This document shows, one piece after another, positions 26,414 through 32,700 of a stretch of 64,000 bases of DNA (positions within the stretch are counted from its first letter, which is position 1; the number at the start of each line of letters is the position of its first letter). The notes under the pieces are model-generated. The model made no database searches. It was not told the DNA's origin and was given only the letters and a program-made list of their open reading frames with translations. The stretch lies in contig JAQWPD010000114.1 of assembly GCA_029245525.1 (NCBI GenBank), forward strand, positions 1 to 64,000, written 5' to 3'. Source of the stretch: Gammaproteobacteria bacterium. Lineage in GTDB: Bacteria; Pseudomonadota; Gammaproteobacteria; Steroidobacterales; GCA-2729495. Position numbers and translations under genes: made by a program.

Positions 26414-27265
26414 CTAGGCCTCTTTATTAGGCCCCGGAATAGTGTAAGCATTGTCATAAGTAAGTTGTCCGGAATGCTTTACCCCCTCAGGCAATACGGC
26501 ATCAGGAGCCAATGCCTCGCCCTGAATACCGGATCGCGGAACAGGTTTTTGCATACTCCTTGTTGCTGGATAACCACGAAACCACAACTGGACTACCCAC
26601 TTTTCGACGCCCTCACCCACTGGGGGCAATGCGGCATGATGCGTCTCAGGGTGTCGCTTACCATCAGAATCCGTATTTACCCAGCAAATGGCCCGCCCCA
26701 GTTTTGGTCGCGCCACCAAGTTTAGCTTTGAAAACCAGGTACCCCCGCCCTGCGTATCCGTAAGCTCACTCAGGTAAATAAGACAGGTGTACATGCGATC
26801 GGCCCCAAAGGTATCGCCATAGTCAAAATGTGCTTTGTAGTATTCACCCTCGCCATACCGGGTAATGGACATTCTCTCGCAATAACTGACCGGCAAACCG
26901 AACACTGATGCCGCACGGAACACCAAATCCTGCAACCTTTTATCGCTGCTACCAAGAGGCATAAAGGAGCTCTGCGACGTCCGCCCTGCTGACTGCATGT
27001 TATCGCCATCGACCACCACCGAACTGGGTTCAATCTTACTGCCCGCAGTAGCAATAAAGTGCTGGGCTTCCTCAGGCGTGCAAAAATTATCAATCGCGGT
27101 AATACCAGTGTTCGCGATATGCGTAATGCTCATGCCGCTGGGAAAATTCGCCAGTGGTTGACGCGGCACTTTATACCACCCCAACTTAAACAAATGGTAG
27201 TGCCGCTGATGCACCCATTGACGCAATTTACGCCATATAAATTCAGGGGCTATTTTTACACGCAT
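26414..27265 (-). CDS. 2OG-Fe(II) oxygenase, prolyl-4-hydroxylase-like
   Basis: A 283-residue P4Hc-type dioxygenase. ERMSITRYGEGEYYKAHFDYGD near residues 130-150 holds the HxD iron ligands (AHFD), PETHHAALPP near 205 the distal His, and the Lys in EKWVVQLWFRGY near 220 the 2-oxoglutarate-binding residue. VIDNF-like text (TAIDNFCTPEEAQHFI near 57) is the usual N-terminal beta-strand of the family. The ATG shares one base with the stop of the gene upstream (TAATG). It is the last of three overlapping paralogues divergent from NRPS genes that include a Pro-activating module, so hydroxylation of Pro or another residue in the peptide is a fair guess. Confidence 0.85.
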   Translation of the reverse strand: MRVKIAPEFIWRKLRQWVHQRHYHLFKLGWYKVPRQPLANFPSGMSITHIANTGITAIDNFCTPEEAQHFIATAGSKIEPSSVVVDGDNMQSAGRTSQSSFMPLGSSDKRLQDLVFRAASVFGLPVSYCERMSITRYGEGEYYKAHFDYGDTFGADRMYTCLIYLSELTDTQGGGTWFSKLNLVARPKLGRAICWVNTDSDGKRHPETHHAALPPVGEGVEKWVVQLWFRGYPATRSMQKPVPRSGIQGEALAPDAVLPEGVKHSGQLTYDNAYTIPGPNKEA

Positions 27266-28029
27266 TAGCGTACAACCTCATTTTCATTTATTGGGTCTTC
27301 GAGATAACTGGTGCCGGCGGGCAACACATCGGTGCCTCCCAAAGCGACGCCCTTCTGAGTTTGCGGCACAAGCTCAACAATGGTATCTGGCTCAAACATT
27401 TTGGCTGCATACAGCGTGATGCTTGCTGCCCAGAAATTATCGCTGCCCCTACTCGAATAAACGGCAACAGGCTGACCGGATTCGGCGCTGACTGAGGTCT
27501 TAATAGGCCACAAAACCGCGCGCCCCGTCGCCGCCTCAATGCCAATATCCAGCCCGGGAAACTGCAATTCACCGTCATCTGTTAAAAACACATGCAGTCC
27601 GTAACAGGGTTTTGCCGACTTGCGTGGCGGCTGCTTACCCACCGGGCAGTCTTTAAGCGTATCTGGAACCAGCCCTACTTCAATCGAACCAGCATGGTTC
27701 AACGGCATACCCGTCAGCATCGAGACACGGTACAGCAAAGGCATTAACTCCGGATCCTGATGGGTGGCGTTGAATACCACCGCAGATAACGCACTATCTC
27801 CAGCCACCTCGCAAGCTCTGGAAATAAGATAAGACGAACCCGCGACCGTGCAAAAATTATCAATAACCCGCACACCGCTATTCGCCACGGAATTTATCGC
27901 AAAGCCGTCGGGCAAAAATGATAAAGGTCGACGTGGAACGGCGGGCGGGAAAACCTTTGCCAGAAAATAATAACGCTGGTAATAATACTTCTGCATCAAG
28001 CGCCTCTGCCGCCGCAGCCAGTCCATCAT
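27265..28029 (-). CDS. Degenerate prolyl-4-hydroxylase-like paralogue, likely inactive
   Basis: A 254-residue protein sharing the flanking architecture of its two neighbours: RRPLSFLPDGFAINSVANSG then VRVIDNFCTVAGSSYLISRA near residue 55, and PLLYRVSMLTGMPLNHAGSIEVG near 100. The catalytic half has diverged: where the neighbours have the HxD motif there is KDCPVGKQPP, where they have PETxH there is GQPVAVYSSRG, and the 2OG Lys is replaced (DNFWAASITLYA). It should not bind iron or turn over. The frame is intact over its full length, so it is kept as a protein, perhaps as a partner or substrate-binding subunit. Coupled to both neighbours (ATGA upstream, TAATG downstream). Confidence 0.75.
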   Translation of the reverse strand: MMDWLRRQRRLMQKYYYQRYYFLAKVFPPAVPRRPLSFLPDGFAINSVANSGVRVIDNFCTVAGSSYLISRACEVAGDSALSAVVFNATHQDPELMPLLYRVSMLTGMPLNHAGSIEVGLVPDTLKDCPVGKQPPRKSAKPCYGLHVFLTDDGELQFPGLDIGIEAATGRAVLWPIKTSVSAESGQPVAVYSSRGSDNFWAASITLYAAKMFEPDTIVELVPQTQKGVALGGTDVLPAGTSYLEDPINENEVVR

Positions 28030-28826
28030 GTGCCGATCCCCGCACTCAGACGCCTAACCCCGCTGGGCAACTCTGCGGTGGACGCCACCGCTGAAGTGAC
28101 ATCGGTCGCTGGCGCATTCGGCAGATCGGTTGCAGGTGGCAGCAGTTCATAACGCCTGTACCACAGTTGAATAACCCACTTTTCCGAGCCCTCGGCTACA
28201 GGCATCGCTTCATGGGTTGTTTCAGGATGGGTGGAGCAATCCGGGTTCCGATTGGTCCAGCAAATAGCCCGGCCGCGCTTCGGCGTAACGGACAAGCGCA
28301 ACTTTTCAAATGCGGTTGAGCCGCCCTGCTCCGGGCCAAGATCATTAAGATAGATCAGCACAGTGTACAAGCGGTCGCCCTGAAAACCGGGGAAAAAGTC
28401 TTCATGCTTTTTGTAATATTCGCCGCTAGAATAATGGGTTACAAACACTGCCTCGACATGGGTATAAGGCACACCCAACAGCATAGCGCCCCGGTACAAC
28501 AGCGGAATTAAGCCCTTGTCTTTGCGCGACTGCCCGTATAACGCCGCCGTACTGGAGGTGCGGTAGTTGTCCGTCACAGACTCATTGTTCACTACGATTC
28601 TGCTGGGCTTTAGCGCGGGTCGCGCCGCTTCAATCAGGTATTCGGCCTCTTCAGCACTGCAAAAGTTATCAATGACAGATACACCGGTCTCGTCGATCTG
28701 ACGCACAGTGAACCCGTCCGGTAAAAAATCAACCGGTTGATGCTCGGTAACAATGCCACCTTTCAAGTAGCGCTTTAAATCATTGAAAATATTAATTTTA
28801 TTATCTCCAGTGGGGCGCCGGCTCAC
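28026..28826 (-). CDS. 2OG-Fe(II) oxygenase, prolyl-4-hydroxylase-like
   Basis: A 266-residue P4Hc-type dioxygenase, first gene of the three-gene run. VIDNFCSAEEAEYLIEAARP near residue 55 is the domain entry; GEYYKKHEDFFPG near 150 carries the HxD pair (H-E-D), PETTHEAMPV near 210 the distal His and KWVIQLWYRRY near 223 the 2OG Lys. The C-terminal 40 residues are Ala/Thr/Pro-rich and probably disordered. The start is GTG 28826 without a clear Shine-Dalgarno; a GGAG further in precedes only an ATT codon, so the start is uncertain. It is transcribed away from the NRPS genes across a 677-bp region. Confidence 0.85.
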   Translation of the reverse strand: MSRRPTGDNKINIFNDLKRYLKGGIVTEHQPVDFLPDGFTVRQIDETGVSVIDNFCSAEEAEYLIEAARPALKPSRIVVNNESVTDNYRTSSTAALYGQSRKDKGLIPLLYRGAMLLGVPYTHVEAVFVTHYSSGEYYKKHEDFFPGFQGDRLYTVLIYLNDLGPEQGGSTAFEKLRLSVTPKRGRAICWTNRNPDCSTHPETTHEAMPVAEGSEKWVIQLWYRRYELLPPATDLPNAPATDVTSAVASTAELPSGVRRLSAGIGT

Positions 28827-29073
28827 GCCAGCATGTCAGCCAGCTTGAGCAGCCCGTCCCCGCTTATGATTTATACCAGATTCTACAAGTCTTATGCGCT
28901 GCGCGCCCTCACATTTCTGCGCTCCGAGCCAATTTTTCGCATCGAAGCGGGCGGCTCATCGGGCCCACTCGGAACACAGGTGCGGCAACATGCCCGCCCA
29001 CGTGTCGCCGAGATGGCGCAGCACCGCAAGGGGCCGGTGATAATGTCGCAAGGGTGCACCAAGGAACGCCAGC

Positions 29074-29100
29074 AAGCCCTTGTTCTAAAGGGTTTTTTTT
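29074..29100 (+). terminator. Intrinsic terminator in the NRPS upstream region
   Basis: AAGCCCTT, a 6-nt loop and AAGGGTTT form an 8-bp stem with one G-T pair, followed by eight Ts in total at 29093-29100. It faces the NRPS genes and has no annotated plus-strand gene in front of it, so it would end a short RNA or attenuate a leader. Confidence 0.6.
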
Positions 29101-29169
29101 GTTGGCAAGCGGGAGCACGCTAACGCCCCGGTCCCGAACCGGGTCCGCGCATCACGCGAGAGCGATTTT

Positions 29170-29192
29170 TTTTGCGACGAATCCTCGCAAAA
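29170..29192. repeat. Inverted repeat, 8-bp arms
   Basis: TTTTGCGA (29170-29177) and TCGCAAAA (29185-29192) are perfect complements around a 7-nt spacer. It may be a protein-binding site or a hairpin; it has no T-run beyond its own arm. Confidence 0.5.
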
Positions 29193-29381
29193 CCACGCAA
29201 TAGCATTAGAATCAGAGCCGTCCGAACAGCTTACTGCAGCACTATTAATTAAGGACTAGTTCCTGTTTTGTCACTGCCCGAAAGACTAGACTCGTCTCAT
29301 GGGCAATTTAAAGAAAGCGCTCTTTTGCGCGAAAAAAAACAAATACTTACAGGGTAAATCGCGTAATTAACCCGATACGGC

Positions 29382-29404
29382 ATCCGGTTTAATCCGGATA
29401 TACT
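29382..29404 (+). promoter_or_regulatory. Dyad next to a TATACT element upstream of the NRPS genes
   Basis: ATCCGG (29382-29387) and CCGGAT (29394-29399) form a perfect 6-bp inverted repeat around TTTAAT, and TATACT (29399-29404) overlaps its right end as a possible -10. No good -35 is visible 16-18 bp upstream, which would suit an activator-dependent or repressed promoter. The first start codon is about 100 bp downstream. Confidence 0.4.
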
Positions 29405-29503
29405 CGGCACGCCGGCAGAACCTGTATGCGACATAAGCAGCGCCTGACGTGAGTCGAGCTGAACACGCGCCGCAAGGCGATAGGATTTGGAGACAAGGCA
29501 GGA

Positions 29504-29725
29504 ATGAACATCGACAAAGGTCTTATCGTTGAAGCCAGCCACAAATTACCTCAGCTGCCAGAGAATGATCGATCCGTTCGATGGCACGGCGATTGGTTCC
29601 ACGGTCGTCTTTACGCATCAGACACTGAGGGTGAACACACTCCGCAAAGGCCTTTGCTAAGTGGCGGAGTTATTAACGAGACAGGTGCCAGCGGCAACGT
29701 ATGTATGGCAAAGGATAACTCATGA
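29504..29725 (+). CDS. Small hypothetical protein, translationally coupled to the NRPS
   Basis: A 73-residue ORF with AAGG 5-6 nt ahead of its ATG and a stop overlapping the first NRPS start (ATGA), which is good evidence that it is translated. The sequence is polar and acidic, with RSVRWHGDWFHGRLY in the middle and no signal peptide or membrane segment. It is not an MbtH protein: the NPFDD and Trp-rich motifs of that family are absent. I do not recognise it. It could be a leader ORF for translational coupling or a small accessory protein of the peptide pathway. Confidence 0.5.
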   Translation: MNIDKGLIVEASHKLPQLPENDRSVRWHGDWFHGRLYASDTEGEHTPQRPLLSGGVINETGASGNVCMAKDNS

Positions 29726-32700
29726 CTCAGGTTAGGTCGGATCAGTCGGGAACATCCTCCCTATCCGCTGGTACTTCGCCTGCGAAGCTCTCTCCTGCAC
29801 GTTGCGTTCACCACTGGTTTGAATGGCAGGCAACAGAGCAGCCGGATGCCATCGCCGTTGATGACGGCGAGCAAAAACTGACCTATCGCCAACTCAACTC
29901 TGCTGCCAATCGAATTGCCCATGAGCTTATTGCTGCCGGAGTCCTCGCTGATGATTGCGTGGGATTGTGCATTGGTCGCAGCGTTGACCTGCTGGCAGGC
30001 CTGCTGGGGATTCTAAAAGCAGGCGGTGCCTATGTGCCGCTGGACCCCGATTACCCTGCTGCCCGTCTTGCGCACATGCTTGGTCAGGCGCAACCGGCTA
30101 TCATCGTTAGCCACAGCGACGTTCAGACATGTCTGCCGGAGCATTCGGCACAACTCATTCTCAGCAATGATGTTACAGGCAACGGCGACACCAACCCCAG
30201 AGCCAATGTTGATGCCGACAACCTTTGCTATGTCATCTTTACCTCGGGCTCAACGGGCTTGCCGAAAGGCGTCATGGTCACGCATGAGAATGTCGTTCGA
30301 CTGTTCGAAACGATTGGCGCAACACTCGACTTCCGCCGCGATGATGTCTGGACACTCTTCCATTCCTGTGCCTTCGGCTTTTCCGCATGGGAAATTTTTG
30401 GTTCTCTATTGCACGGTGCCAAACTTATTATTGTTCCTGAGCAAACTCGCAAAGATCCGCAGGCGCTTTACAACCTGCTTCGCGATACTGGCACTACAAT
30501 TTTTAGTCAGACACCATCTGCCTTCCGGCAACTGTTGCTTAATCCGGTATTTGACAAATCCAATAACGAACTGCAACTGCGCCGTATCGTATTCAGTGGC
30601 GAAGCTGTTCTAGCCGCTGATATTGCACAGTGGCACAACAGCCATGCAAGCCTGGGCCCTGAATTGGTCAACACCTACGCCATCACCGAAACCGGCGGTC
30701 AAGTCGCTGTAAGGGTTTATCCAACCGATGGCAGCGATGACCGAGATGCAAGCAACGTGGGGCACCCTCTGGCAGACAGCCCTATTATCATTATTGATGA
30801 TACTCACCAGCCGCTGCCTGCAGGTCAGGCTGGCGAACTGTGTGTCGGAGGACCGGGCATTGCCCGCGGCTATATCAATCAACATGAACTCACCGCTGCA
30901 GCCTTTATCGAACTACCCGGTCACGGGCGCGTCTACCGAACCGGCGATCAAGCCATCCTGCTTAGCAATAAAGAGTTGGCGTTTCTCGGGCGCAAAGACG
31001 GGCAGGTAAAGCTGCGCGGTTACCGCATCGAGCTCGGTGAAATCGAAACCACCCTGCGCGAACTCGATACCGTGGATGAAACGGCAGCGATGCTGCGGCA
31101 TGATGCTGGCACTGAACCTCGTTTGGTCGCTTATCTGGTTGGGGATGACATACCGACGGTTAGCGAACTGCGGGCACATGTTGCGGGCAGACTGCCCGAA
31201 TACATGGTTCCGGCTGCGTACGTCAGTGTCGATAAGTTACCACTCAACCCGAACGGCAAACTTGATCGCAACGCACTGCCTGCGCCGGGCCAAGATCGTC
31301 CCGACGTTGGCACACAATATATCGAGCCCAGCAACCCTCTGGAAACAGAATTTGCACGCATTTGGTCCGCCGCGCTCGGCATACGACCGATTGGTGTTAA
31401 TGATAATTTCTTTGAGCTCGGCGGCGACTCTATTCTTGCATTAAAGCTCACCAGCAAACTGCGTGAACTACTCAATGATTACATTTATATCAGCGCACTC
31501 ATTGATGCACCTAGCATCCGCGAACTGATTAAATACTTAGACCAGCATCATGGTGATGCCATGGCTGCCTACCGCCGCGGCGATAGCCTGACGAGCGGCT
31601 TTAGCGAGTCACTGCCCGTAGCAAAAACCGATACCGAGAATCTGCACAAAGTCTTTCCACTGACTGACATACAGCAGGCCTACCTTGTAGGCCGCGGGAG
31701 TGATTTTTCACTTGGTGGCGTAGCGACACATCTCTACATAGAAATTGATGCCCAAGATCTCGACCTTCCTCGCTTCACCGCGGCTTGGCAAAAAGTGATT
31801 GATCGCCATTCAATGCTGAGAGCTATCGTATTGCCCGATGGCACCCAGCAGATTCTAGCTGATGTACCCGCCTATCGTATTCCAACACAGGACTTATGCC
31901 TGCAAAGCGCCGAGCTCATTGAACAGAGCTTGCAACACACTCGCGATAGGATGTCGCATCAGGTGTTACCCAGCGATGTCTGGCCACTGTTCGAAGTTGC
32001 AGCAACGCTTATTGATAAATGCACCACCCGATTGCATATAAGTCTCGATTGCCTGATTACCGATGCGCGCAGCTTCCAGATTATGTCTGCGGAGCTGCTG
32101 CAGTTCTATCGCGATATGGACACATTGCTACCGCTGCCACAAATCAGTTTCCGCGATTACGTCATTGCCGAACAGCAGCTGAACACGTCCATGTTTTACC
32201 AACGTGCAATGGATTATTGGAAACAGCATATCGATAAGCTGCCAGGAATGGCGCAACTGCCATTAGCTGTTTCACCAGAAACACTAAAAGACCATAGTTT
32301 TGTGCAACGCGGCTTTCAGCTGCCTAAAGCTGACTGGGAACGCTTTCAAAGCCGTGCCGCACAAGCCGGAATAACGCCAACCGCGGCACTGCTGCAATGC
32401 TTCGGTGAAACACTTGCCACCTGGTCGCGTCAGCCCCGCCTCACACTGAACCTTACGCTATTTAACCGCATGCCATTGCATGAGGATGTCGACGATATTG
32501 TCGGCGATTTCACCTCACTTATTTTGCTCGGCATTGATCACTTAGATAACGATGGTTTTGAAGCTCGCGCTCAGCGTTTGCAAAAAGAGCTCTGGGAGGG
32601 TGTGGACAATCGATTTGTCAGCGGTGTGCGCGTATTGCGTGAAATGGCACAAGCAGGCGATGGCGCCCAAGTGATGATGCCTATCGTGTTCACTAGTACA

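Larger units (their letters stand above)
28827..29503. other. Divergent control region between hydroxylases and NRPS genes
   Basis: 677 bp without a convincing gene except the short ORF that starts at 29504. The left part (about 28900-29065) is GC-rich and full of short complementary segments, for example CTCGG with CCGAG and ACAC with GTGT, and is followed on the plus strand by an intrinsic terminator (29074-29100). The right part is AT-richer and holds two inverted repeats, 29170-29192 and 29382-29399. Promoters for both directions should lie here; I cannot fix them by eye. Confidence 0.6.

Noticed and set aside
28890-29100. Known structural RNA (SRP, RNase P, 6S, tmRNA)
   Set aside because: None of the conserved sequences of these RNAs (for example the SRP GGAA-tetraloop helix or RNase P P4 core) can be found; left as unidentified.
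28833-29123. A 96-codon plus-strand ORF in the hydroxylase-NRPS divergent region
   Set aside because: It runs through the intrinsic terminator at 29074-29100, has no ribosome site and a composition set by the GC-rich structured DNA.
29504-29725. MbtH-like protein
   Set aside because: Right size and place, but the NPFDD start and the Trp/Pro signature of MbtH are missing.
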